A stretch of DNA of 8,958 nt from Burkholderiales bacterium (GCA_947474415.1 CANJKD010000053.1:1-8958), one strand, 5' to 3'; shown: positions 1 through 5,476, counted from the stretch's first letter. Numbers and translations are program-made. The notes: generated from the sequence alone by a model not told the origin.

Positions 1-867
1 CAGTGAACCGACCAGTTGGCCATCGATGAACTGCAGGGTCGTGGCGATGCTCGGGCTGTCCGGCTCTGGCTTGCCCAGCTGGCCGGTCGCCGCCGAGGTA
101 TCGGTGGCCGGGCCCTGCAGGTTGACACCGTCGGCCTGCATGTAGACCTCGTACTGCATCGCGGTGGTCATCTCGGTGCCCGGAGTGCGCGGATCGTCTG
201 CACTTCCGTCGGCGATTTTTTTGAAGAACAACGCGATCGTGTGCTCAACGCCCTTTGCGTCGAACGCCTTCATGGTGGTGCTGGCGCTGTAGGTGGCCGC
301 ATTGGTCGGGTCGAACGTGGCGAGTACGCTGGTGCTGGGGCCGCCAGGAGTGGTGGTCACCGTCGTCGGTGCCCTCAGCGCCGCGTTCAGGTTGCAGGCC
401 AGGCTGCCTGTGGCGGAAGCGTTCGGCGCCAGGTCCGCCGGCGGAACCTTCAGCCCGCTGATCGTCGTCGTCAAATCGGTGAACGCAGCATTCGGCTGGA
501 AGCCGTTCACGTACAGGCCATTCGCGTTGACGATCTGACCAGCGCTGTCGATCGAGAATTGGCCGTTGCGGGAATAGTAGCTGGCCCCGTCGGCAACCGG
601 CAGACTCGACAAGCAGAACATCCCGTCGCCCTGGATGGCGCAATCGAGCGACGATGTCGAGGTTTTTATCGCGCCTGCTGCCTCGCTGCGTTTGGCACCG
701 AAATCGGGTGTGCCACCCGGCTGCATCGCCCGGAAGTAGTTGTCCACAAACAAGTACTCTCTGGCCTTGTAGCCAGTCGTCGAGGCGTTCGCGACGTTGT
801 TGCTGGTGACCTGGATGGCGTTGGCCTGGGCCTGCAGGCCAGCCATGCCAATATCGAATCCGCTCAT
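1..867 (-). CDS. flgE: Flagellar hook protein FlgE, N-terminal part (gene runs off the window)
   Basis: FlgE polymerises outside the cell into the flexible hook that joins rod and filament. The frame is open from the ATG at 867 to base 1, giving 289 codons with no stop; the C-terminal part lies beyond the window. Residues 20-35 (VTSNNVANASTTGYKA) are the N-terminal signature of rod/hook axial proteins. Residues 75-87 (DCAIQGDGMFCLS) match the hook D1 region, normally like DLAI.G.GFF. The stretch SASTTMKAFDAKGVEHTI (194-211) resembles the start of the FlgE D2 domain. An AAGGA ribosome site lies 7 nt upstream and overlaps the flgD stop, so the two genes are probably coupled. Three cysteines (76, 85, 158) are unusual for a hook protein. 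Another FlgE/F/G-family axial protein is possible from the N-terminus alone, but the position after flgD and the D2-like segment favour FlgE. Confidence 0.88.
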   Translation of the reverse strand, partial: MSGFDIGMAGLQAQANAIQVTSNNVANASTTGYKAREYLFVDNYFRAMQPGGTPDFGAKRSEAAGAIKTSTSSLDCAIQGDGMFCLSSLPVADGASYYSRNGQFSIDSAGQIVNANGLYVNGFQPNAAFTDLTTTISGLKVPPADLAPNASATGSLACNLNAALRAPTTVTTTPGGPSTSVLATFDPTNAATYSASTTMKAFDAKGVEHTIALFFKKIADGSADDPRTPGTEMTTAMQYEVYMQADGVNLQGPATDTSAATGQLGKPEPDSPSIATTLQFIDGQLVGSL

Positions 868-874
868 TGCAATG

Positions 875-879
875 TCCTT
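875..879 (-). promoter_or_regulatory. Ribosome binding site of flgE, overlapping the flgD stop codon
   Basis: Read on the minus strand, AAGGA sits 7 nt before the flgE ATG and shares bases with the flgD TAA stop. This fixes the flgE start at 867 and suggests that ribosomes finishing flgD reinitiate on flgE. Confidence 0.6.
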
Positions 880-1579
880 AAGGTTTAGTGAGTTGGACGA
901 CGTCCACGAGGTTGATCGACCGGCCGTCCGAGGTGAGCAGTTGCGAGCCGGTATCGACACGGCTTACCCCGTTGACCACACCCCGCGTCAGCGCCACCGA
1001 CGCCACGGCCGCACCCGCCGCGTCGGCGGCAGTCAGCACAAGCCGGTATTTGCCACCCGAAACGCGCTTGCCGTCATAGCCGGCGCCATCCCAGGTGAAG
1101 GTGTGCACGCCCTGCCCCAGCGCACCGAGGCTGAGCTCATCGACGACGCTACCGTCCGAAGCGAGGATCGCCACTTTCGTCTGTGCACTGTCGGCGCCAA
1201 GCTTGAGCCCGAAGTCCGAGCCGCCCGTCGCATCGATCTGCAAACTGTTTCCGGGTGCGAGCACACTGCTGCCGATCAGGCTCGAATCGTTCATGAACGA
1301 CTGCGCAGTCACCTGGTTCAACATCGAACTGATGCTGGTGTTGAGGCGCTCGATGCCGCTGGCCATGGTCAGCTGCGTGAGCTGGCTGGTCATCTGCGCC
1401 GGATCCTGCGGGCTCATCGGGTCCTGATTTTGAATCTGCGCGAGGAGCATCTTCATGAAGTTGTCCTGCGTCTGCGCAGCCGAAGTACCCAGGCTGTTTG
1501 CCGCCGCAGGCCTCGTCGCGGCGGGATCGTAGGCATTGACACCCTTTGGCAGGGCGCCCGGAATACTCGAAGTTGTCAT
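878..1579 (-). CDS. flgD: Flagellar hook-cap (scaffold) protein FlgD
   Basis: FlgD forms the temporary cap at the tip of the growing hook and guides FlgE assembly; it is replaced by FlgK when the hook is complete. The protein is 233 residues, a usual length. After a flexible 35-residue leader, residues 40-70 hold the family signature, including FMKMLLAQIQNQDPMSPQDP. The rest fits the Tudor-like/Ig-like hook-cap fold: GSSVLAPGN near residue 103, the Ig-like strand VHTFTWDGAGYDGKRVSGGKY around 160-180, and a short beta-rich end ending LVDVVQLTKP. The start shares one base with the flgC stop (TGATG), and a GAGG ribosome site lies 5 nt upstream inside flgC. It belongs to the flgBCDE run. Nothing appears broken. 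Confidence 0.96.
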   Translation of the reverse strand: MTTSSIPGALPKGVNAYDPAATRPAAANSLGTSAAQTQDNFMKMLLAQIQNQDPMSPQDPAQMTSQLTQLTMASGIERLNTSISSMLNQVTAQSFMNDSSLIGSSVLAPGNSLQIDATGGSDFGLKLGADSAQTKVAILASDGSVVDELSLGALGQGVHTFTWDGAGYDGKRVSGGKYRLVLTAADAAGAAVASVALTRGVVNGVSRVDTGSQLLTSDGRSINLVDVVQLTKP

Positions 1580-1986
1580 CAGGACCTCACCATGTCGATC
1601 ACACGTTGCACCAGCTGGCGCGAGTTGTTCATCAAGTCAACATTCATTTGGTACGAGCGCGACGCCGCCACCATGTTGACCATCTCCTCCACCGGGTCGA
1701 CGTTCGACGCCTGCACATAGCCCTGCGCGTCTGCGTTCGGGTGGCCCGGCCGGTACGCCCGCTTGAGGGGCGCGCTGCTTTCCGTGACCGCAGCAACCTC
1801 GACGCCCGCCGCCACTGAGCCGAACCCGGGTGTCGGGCGGAACACGACCTGACGGGCGCGGTAGGCCTCGCCGTTTGCCGATGTGGTCGATTCCGCGTTG
1901 GCAATGTTCGAGGCGATCGCGTTCAGGCGCTGGCTCTGCGCGACCAGGGCGCTGGCGCCAACGCGAAACGCATTCATCAAGCTCAT
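1579..1986 (-). CDS. flgC: Flagellar proximal rod protein FlgC
   Basis: FlgC is one of the proximal rod subunits that cross the periplasm above the MS ring. It is exported by the flagellar type III apparatus and has no cleaved signal peptide. The 135-residue length is normal. Residues 18-32 (SQRLNAIASNIANAE) are the N-terminal rod motif, followed by the FlgC-type region YRARQVVF at about 42-49. The C-terminal helix includes NVDPVEEMVNMVAASRSYQ (about 95-113), which is characteristic of FlgC and separates it from FlgB. The ATG overlaps the flgB stop by 4 nt (ATGA), and the stop shares one base with flgD, so the three genes must be co-transcribed. The upstream ribosome site is weak, consistent with translation coupled to flgB. 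Confidence 0.96.
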   Translation of the reverse strand: MSLMNAFRVGASALVAQSQRLNAIASNIANAESTTSANGEAYRARQVVFRPTPGFGSVAAGVEVAAVTESSAPLKRAYRPGHPNADAQGYVQASNVDPVEEMVNMVAASRSYQMNVDLMNNSRQLVQRVIDMVRS

Positions 1987-2399
1987 GGCTGCCCCGTCAG
2001 CGCCATTTGGCGCGATCGCACCGTCGAACCGAGGAGTGCCGCTGCGGCCTCGAAGCCGAGCGTGTTCTCAGCGAAGTGGGCACGCTCGACGTCGGGGTCG
2101 ACCGTGTTGCCATCGATGCTGGTCTGCAAGGCGGCACGGTACAGAAGCGCCGGGCCGTCGAGTGCGCTGCGTCCGGTTCCCAGGTGGTGCAGATCGCTGC
2201 CACGCAGTGCCAGCCGGGGCTGGTACTGCAAGCCCTGCATCTGCTCTCGCAGCGTCGCGTCGAAGGCCACGTCGCGGGCCTGGTAGCCCGGCGTATCGGC
2301 ATTCGCGAGATTGGACGCAAGAATCTGCTGGCGGTAGCTGCGCAGCTGCAGGGCAGCGACGTTGAAGCCCATCGGGTCGAATTCGGGGACAAGGTTCAC
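1983..2399 (-). CDS. flgB: Flagellar proximal rod protein FlgB, GTG start
   Basis: FlgB is the rod subunit nearest the MS ring/FliE and is the first gene of the flgBCDE run. The 138-residue protein has the rod signature RQQILASNLANADTPGYQAR at residues 23-42, preceded by ALQLRS as in other FlgB proteins. I chose the GTG at 2399 because it puts about 15 residues before ALQLR, close to the family norm. The next in-frame ATG (residue 10) would cut into the conserved N-terminal helix. No clear Shine-Dalgarno sequence precedes the GTG; a nearby ATG at 2404 is out of frame and reads only ATG-CCG-TGA. The likely promoter is the sigma-54-type element at 2433-2448, which would leave a leader of only about 20 nt. 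The function is secure; the exact start is less so. Confidence 0.93.
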   Translation of the reverse strand: MNLVPEFDPMGFNVAALQLRSYRQQILASNLANADTPGYQARDVAFDATLREQMQGLQYQPRLALRGSDLHHLGTGRSALDGPALLYRAALQTSIDGNTVDPDVERAHFAENTLGFEAAAALLGSTVRSRQMALTGQP

Positions 2400-2432
2400 G
2401 GCATTTTTGCGCTGTTTGACACACAGTTGATC

Positions 2433-2448
2433 GCAATTAGCATGCCAA
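2433..2448 (-). promoter_or_regulatory. Candidate sigma-54 (RpoN) promoter for flgBCDE
   Basis: On the minus strand the sequence TTGGCATGCTAATTGC matches the -24/-12 consensus (TTGGCACG-N4-TTGC): GG and GC are present, separated by exactly 10 bases, with one mismatch in the TGGCACG block. The predicted transcription start is near 2421, about 22 bases before the flgB GTG. That sigma-54 often drives rod/hook operons in polar flagellates is established; its use here is inference. No convincing sigma-28 or minus-strand sigma-70 match competes with it. Confidence 0.6.
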
Positions 2449-2450
2449 GC

Positions 2451-2468
2451 GTTTTACCCAGTTTTACC
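2451..2468. repeat. Phased direct repeat GTTTTACC beside the -24 element
   Basis: Two exact copies of GTTTTACC start 10 bp apart (2451 and 2461), just upstream of the sigma-54-type -24 box as flgB reads. One-turn spacing puts both on the same DNA face. They could help DNA bending or protein contact, or be chance; no known binding site is claimed. Confidence 0.4.
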
Positions 2469-2487
2469 GGCTATCTCGGGTTGTACC

Positions 2488-2504
2488 GGGGAAAGCTTTG
2501 CCGC
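2488..2504. promoter_or_regulatory. Degenerate activator-type palindrome, promoter-proximal box
   Basis: GGGGAAAGCTTTGCCGC has one perfect half-site (TTGCCGC) and a left arm matching GCGGCAA at 5 of 7 positions. It shares the 13-bp block AAGCTTTGCCGCT with the distal box. Its centre is 40 bp from that box and about 75 bp upstream of the predicted flgB start, a normal place for a sigma-54 activator site. Confidence 0.45.
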
Positions 2505-2527
2505 TCCGGGCCACGCCATGCCGTGAT

Positions 2528-2544
2528 GCGGCAAGCTTTGCCGC
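2528..2544. promoter_or_regulatory. Candidate enhancer palindrome GCGGCAA-N3-TTGCCGC upstream of flgB
   Basis: GCGGCAAGCTTTGCCGC is a perfect inverted repeat with 7-bp arms and a 3-bp centre, about 115 bp upstream of the predicted sigma-54 start. From memory, CGGCAA half-sites resemble those reported for flagellar enhancer-binding proteins of the FlrC/FleR and FlbD type. The binding protein is not in this window, so its identity is inference. The element could also act as a small RNA hairpin. Confidence 0.5.
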
Positions 2545-2568
2545 TTCGCCGCGGCGCACATCCTCAGA

Positions 2569-2599
2569 TCGATGCGAGCCGAGGCGCCGCTCGCATCGA
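2569..2599. repeat. Perfect 11-bp inverted repeat downstream of the carbonic anhydrase gene
   Basis: Arms TCGATGCGAGC (2569-2579) and GCTCGCATCGA (2589-2599) flank a 9-base loop. The hairpin begins 19 bases after the carbonic anhydrase stop, so it may protect the 3' end of the fli transcript or help end it. No T-run follows on either strand, so it is not a standard intrinsic terminator. Confidence 0.6.
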
Positions 2600-2618
2600 C
2601 TGACGGCGCCGCCCACGC

Positions 2619-3755
2619 TCAATTCGATTCCTTGATGAGCCGCCCGGAAGCCGGCTGGACCGGCCGCGCGTTCATCGGGTACAGATGCGAGAAGATCGCA
2701 ATTTGCTCGGCCGACATTTGCACCGGCGACTTCATCACCATCCAAAGCACGCCTTCGCTGCACGGCGGCGTGGTCAGCGAGCCCATGTAGGTGAGGTAGC
2801 GGCGGTCTTCCGGCAGCAGCTTGTTCAGGTCGATCGCCACCGACGCGGCGATGTCCTCGCCCCGCTCGAGCGGCAGGTTGTTCCAAACTGCCTGGATGAC
2901 CGGCTGCGGCGTGCCGCGGCTGAGAAGCACCGCCACGACCGCCAGGCGTCCCTCCAGGTCCTTGTGCACAAGGTGCGCCACCATGTCGAACTGGCGGCCG
3001 TTGATGCGTTCCTCCGCCGGTTTGTGAAAGTGAAACTGGACCAGGTCGTAGCGACGCCCCAGCACCTCGATGCTGTTTCCGGCTGCAACGTTGACCTGGA
3101 TCGTGTGGCCGTTGTCGAGCACCCGGAAGCCGCCCAACTGGTAGTCGAACTGAATGGGATCGAGTTGCACCTTGACGCCATCCCGGATATCGATGGGACT
3201 CTGGCGGGAACCGGTCGCGCACTTCGAGAACTCGGGGTCAAGCTTGCTCCACTGCTCCGGTCCGCCGGCGCCGCCATAAGACCAGTGGGGCGGGTGCTCG
3301 GCAGCCTCATGTGCCGCCTTCGCAGTGGCCGCGTGCCCCGCCACCTCGATGGCTGCGCGACGCTTGCGGGGCGCCGGGTTTACGGGCTGGGGCGCGGCCT
3401 CGGATGTCTTCAGCACCACCTCGCCAGAGCCCGCGAGGCGCTTCTCGAGCATGGTTCGCAGCGCGTCATCAGCTTTTGCCGCCGGCTTGACCTCGGCCTT
3501 TTCTTCCAGCGCTGGCCCGGCCTTCGGCGCCATTTGTGCGACAGGACTGGAGGCCGCTTTTTCCCCCGCTGCCTTGACCTTCAGTGGCGAAAGTGCGCCC
3601 GCCTCCGGGGCAACGGCGGGCTTGGCCACGACCGGCCTCGTGGCCTCCGCAGCAGGGCTGTGTGCGGCGTCGTTGGCGTGGGCATTGCCGAGCCACAGCA
3701 GGGTCAGGCACACGGCCCGAGTGACGCAAAGGTTGGAAGATCGTTCAGGTGTCAT
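2619..3755 (-). CDS. Secreted alpha-class carbonic anhydrase with a long N-terminal linker
   Basis: Predicted to interconvert CO2 and bicarbonate in the periplasm. The 378-residue protein has a signal peptide (hydrophobic core about 14-23, likely cut after NAHA at 27), an Ala/Lys/Pro/Glu-rich low-complexity linker (about 28-155), and an alpha-carbonic anhydrase domain (about 156-378). Zinc ligands are His242 and His244 (QFHFH) and His261 (AHLVH). His217 in DNGH is the likely proton shuttle. SLTTPPCSEG (326-335) is the substrate-pocket signature. Cys179 and Cys332 sit where bacterial alpha enzymes form a disulfide. The usual glutamate two residues before the third ligand is Val259. I chose the ATG at 3755, preceded by GGAG at 6 nt, because an earlier in-frame ATG at 3863 would bury the signal peptide. 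The start overlaps the lipoprotein gene by 11 nt. A carbonic anhydrase is not a normal flagellar-operon member. Confidence 0.94.
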   Translation of the reverse strand: MTPERSSNLCVTRAVCLTLLWLGNAHANDAAHSPAAEATRPVVAKPAVAPEAGALSPLKVKAAGEKAASSPVAQMAPKAGPALEEKAEVKPAAKADDALRTMLEKRLAGSGEVVLKTSEAAPQPVNPAPRKRRAAIEVAGHAATAKAAHEAAEHPPHWSYGGAGGPEQWSKLDPEFSKCATGSRQSPIDIRDGVKVQLDPIQFDYQLGGFRVLDNGHTIQVNVAAGNSIEVLGRRYDLVQFHFHKPAEERINGRQFDMVAHLVHKDLEGRLAVVAVLLSRGTPQPVIQAVWNNLPLERGEDIAASVAIDLNKLLPEDRRYLTYMGSLTTPPCSEGVLWMVMKSPVQMSAEQIAIFSHLYPMNARPVQPASGRLIKESN

Positions 3756-4440
3756 GTGCAACTCCGGGCGGCTGGGTGTTAATAAATGGACGCCGTTGCG
3801 GCACTTCTGGCACGCGCGCAGGCACAGGCGAATCAATGACCGGCCGGGCCGCGCTCGCGGCAACCAGCGCAGGCGCTGCAGCCGCCGCCTTCAGCGCCGC
3901 CACCGCTGCGCAGGGTGGCCACGATGGCGAGGCAGGCGGAGGCAGTCGCGCTGCGGCCGTCGAAGCCAACGCCAGGCCGGGCGCGCTGGGCCCGGGCCCG
4001 AGACGCCACCAGGGCTGAGCGGCTGTTGGCACGGCCACGGCACGGTCGAGTTGCAAAACGCATTGGCGCACTTCCAGCGCAAGGCCTTGGGCGTGCCCAA
4101 GTCGACCCGCCAAGAGGCCGGCGGCCAGTGGATGAACACAGGCATGGAACTCAAGCAGCCCGCTGTCGGTGAACTGGTTTCGAGCCGGCGCGAGTGCTGG
4201 CAATTGCAGTGCCACGCACTCGAGGCGGCGGCCAAGATCGAGGGCGCGCTGGCAGACGGCGCCATCGTCGAGACGAAGCTCGCTGGCGAGCGCCACCAGA
4301 CCGGCGTCCGGCACCTTGCAGGCCTGCAAGACGAGCTGCCATGAATCGACTTCAGGCGCACTTTCCGGTACGCCGGGAACAACCTGTCCAAAGGCGCAGC
4401 CGCTCAGCGCAAGCAGGAGCAGAGCCTTGTCAACGCGCAT
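3745..4440 (-). CDS. Predicted lipoprotein of unknown function, between fliR and the carbonic anhydrase gene
   Basis: I do not recognise this 231-residue protein. It starts with a short basic region, a hydrophobic core (ALLLLALSGC) and a lipobox whose Cys15 would be lipidated. Ala follows the cysteine, which by the usual +2 rule suggests the outer membrane. Residues 30-135 have spaced cysteines at 41, 63, 75, 101 and 127, which could form disulfides in the periplasm. Residues about 136-231 are rich in Ala and Pro and look like a flexible or wall-spanning tail. The ATG follows AGGGGG at 7 nt and overlaps the fliR stop by 11 nt; the gene end overlaps the carbonic anhydrase start by 11 nt. Codon third positions are GC-rich, as in coding sequence here. 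Being a real gene is likely but rests on signal peptide, spacing and codon use, not homology. Confidence 0.7.
   Translation of the reverse strand: MRVDKALLLLALSGCAFGQVVPGVPESAPEVDSWQLVLQACKVPDAGLVALASELRLDDGAVCQRALDLGRRLECVALQLPALAPARNQFTDSGLLEFHACVHPLAAGLLAGRLGHAQGLALEVRQCVLQLDRAVAVPTAAQPWWRLGPGPSAPGLALASTAAARLPPPASPSWPPCAAVAALKAAAAAPALVAASAARPVIDSPVPARVPEVPQRRPFINTQPPGVAHDT
3762..3765 (-). promoter_or_regulatory. Ribosome binding site of the carbonic anhydrase gene
   Basis: GGAG on the minus strand lies 6 nt before the ATG at 3755, inside the 3' end of the lipoprotein gene. It decides for this start over the upstream in-frame ATG at 3863 and implies translational coupling. Confidence 0.6.
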
Positions 4441-5209
4441 TCGTCAACCCCCTGTCAACGAAGTTCAATGCCGCCGAGGCGATCAGTTCCGCCAGCGCCG
4501 GCAACTGCAGCGCGACCAGCGCGACCACCAGCAGCGCCAGCGGCGCGCTGATCGAAAAGCCCACCGACATCAAGTTCAACTGCGGCGATATCCGGGTGAT
4601 CACAGCGAGCATGAAGTTTGTAAACAGGTACAGCACAAAGCTGCCGCACGACAGCACCAACCCGATCGAAAACGCGCTCGCCATCAGCCCCAGCACCGCC
4701 GGCAGGTCCCATCCCGCGGGCCAGGCGCCGAACGGAACGGCTGCAAAGCTGTTCGCGATGCGCTCGATGAACAGCAGGTGCACGTCGGTCGCGAACAGCG
4801 TCGCCAACAACGCCATGCCGAGCAGCTCGCCGAGCATCGTGGAAGGCAAGGCGGTCTCGGGAGCTACCGTCTGCGCGAAGCTGAAGCCAGCATGCATCGA
4901 CACGGATTCAGCCAGAAAATCCACCGCCAGCATGGCCAACCGCAGCGCCAGCCCGCAGACCACACCGATGGCGAGTTCGCTGCCCACGGTGAGCAAGCCG
5001 AGTTGCTGCAACTGGGATGGCGACGGCAGCGCCGATGGCGCCACCGCGAGCGTCAGAAGCAGCACGGGCGCGATGCGCAGCGCGAGCGGGAACGCGCGAA
5101 ACGACAACAGCGGCAGCGCCAGGAACAGGCCCAGGAAGCGCACCGACACCAACGCCATGGCAGCGGCCGCCGATTCGATCAAACGCAGGTCGAAGTCCAC
5201 CGCACTCAC
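4430..5209 (-). CDS. fliR: Flagellar export gate protein FliR, GTG start
   Basis: FliR is an inner-membrane component of the FliPQR export gate through which rod, hook and filament subunits pass. The 259-residue length is typical, and hydrophobic segments across the chain fit the usual six. Recognisable family stretches include VSVRFLGLFLALPLLSFRAFP near residues 21-41, the GSELAIGVVCGLALRL region near 76-91, and FLAESVSMHAGFSFAQTV at about 98-115. The start is GTG and overlaps the fliQ stop by 4 nt (GTGA), so translation is probably coupled to fliQ. The stop overlaps the next gene, a lipoprotein, by 11 nt. flhB, which follows fliR in many bacteria, is absent here and must lie elsewhere. Confidence 0.95.
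   Translation of the reverse strand: MSAVDFDLRLIESAAAAMALVSVRFLGLFLALPLLSFRAFPLALRIAPVLLLTLAVAPSALPSPSQLQQLGLLTVGSELAIGVVCGLALRLAMLAVDFLAESVSMHAGFSFAQTVAPETALPSTMLGELLGMALLATLFATDVHLLFIERIANSFAAVPFGAWPAGWDLPAVLGLMASAFSIGLVLSCGSFVLYLFTNFMLAVITRISPQLNLMSVGFSISAPLALLVVALVALQLPALAELIASAALNFVDRGLTNAR
4448..4453 (-). promoter_or_regulatory. Ribosome binding site of the lipoprotein gene
   Basis: AGGGGG on the minus strand lies 7 nt before the ATG at 4440, inside the last codons of fliR. It is one of the better Shine-Dalgarno matches in the window and supports the lipoprotein reading frame as translated. Confidence 0.55.
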
Positions 5210-5475
5210 CCGGCGATCACAGGAATACGGCCGATCATCTCGCGGATGTAATCGACGAACAGACCGAGCGTCAGCGGGCCGGTGAGCGCGATGACGACCA
5301 TCACCACCAGCATTTTCGGCACGAAGACCATCGAGGGCTCATTGATCTGCGTGGCCGACTGGATGGCGCCCAGGACGATGCCCACGACCAGCACCGTCAG
5401 CAAGACGGGGCCCGCCAGAATTGCCGCCATGCGCATCGCCAGCAACACAAGTTCGATGACAAGAGTGGGGTCCAT
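5206..5475 (-). CDS. fliQ: Flagellar export gate protein FliQ
   Basis: FliQ is the small two-helix membrane subunit of the FliPQR gate. The 89-residue protein has two hydrophobic segments (about 13-38 and 53-77) separated by the highly conserved ATQINEPSMVFVPK loop (41-54). This motif is diagnostic for FliQ and its injectisome counterparts; the fli gene context makes it flagellar. The ATG is 20 nt after the fliP stop. That spacer is a tandem 8-bp repeat with no clear Shine-Dalgarno sequence. The stop overlaps the fliR GTG by 4 nt. Confidence 0.96.
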   Translation of the reverse strand: MDPTLVIELVLLAMRMAAILAGPVLLTVLVVGIVLGAIQSATQINEPSMVFVPKMLVVMVVIALTGPLTLGLFVDYIREMIGRIPVIAG

Positions 5476-5476
5476 T

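Larger units (their letters stand above)
2400..2618. other. 219-bp intergenic regulatory region between the carbonic anhydrase gene and flgB
   Basis: This is the only sizeable non-coding gap in the window. In flgB transcription order it holds a perfect 11-bp inverted repeat (2569-2599), a GCGGCAA-type palindrome (2528-2544), an imperfect CACG/CGTG palindrome (2512-2525), a degenerate copy of the first palindrome (2488-2504), a 10-bp-phased GTTTTACC direct repeat (2451-2468) and a sigma-54-type core (2433-2448). I see no credible small ORF. The density of symmetric elements marks it as the control region for flgBCDE and the end of the upstream fli unit. Confidence 0.75.

Noticed and set aside
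16..888. Plus-strand open frame of 290 codons opposite flgE
   Set aside because: The composition is Arg/Gly/Val-rich with no domain, and the minus strand carries an unbroken FlgE frame with the axial-protein signature.
2422..2440. IHF-like site (GATCAA) between the sigma-54 core and flgB
   Set aside because: It lacks the TTR half at the proper spacing and lies downstream of the core, not between core and activator boxes where IHF usually bends DNA.
2449..2466. Sigma-28 (FliA) promoter using TAAA near 2463-2466 or 2453-2456 upstream of flgB
   Set aside because: At the required 15-base spacing the -10 sequence is TGGCATGC, which hardly matches GCCGATAA; the other TAAA has 18-base spacing to GCGATCAA. 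flgB is also not normally a late gene.
2569..2599. Rho-independent terminator
   Set aside because: The stem is strong but no T-rich run follows on either strand, so only a hairpin is claimed.
2685..3782. Long plus-strand open frame opposite the carbonic anhydrase gene
   Set aside because: It is the antisense shadow of a gene with intact catalytic motifs and shows no recognisable domain.
2619..3863. Longer carbonic anhydrase reading frame starting at the ATG at 3863
   Set aside because: It would add 36 residues before a clear signal peptide and extend further into the lipoprotein gene. The ATG at 3755 has GGAG at 6 nt and leaves the signal peptide at the N-terminus.
3988..3999. Perfect 12-bp palindrome GGGCCCGGGCCC
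   Set aside because: It lies inside the lipoprotein coding region and reads as Gly/Pro codons in GC-rich DNA; chance is sufficient.
3891..4391. Alternative minus-strand reading frame of 166 codons across the lipoprotein gene
   Set aside because: It is rich in Trp, Arg, Ser and Cys as expected for an out-of-frame read of GC-rich DNA. It has no signal peptide, no ribosome site and no overlap logic with fliR or the carbonic anhydrase gene.
4169..5251. Long plus-strand open frames opposite fliR and the lipoprotein gene
   Set aside because: The product is dominated by Arg, Gln and His, the typical antisense shadow of a hydrophobic membrane protein in GC-rich DNA, and fliR on the other strand is secure.
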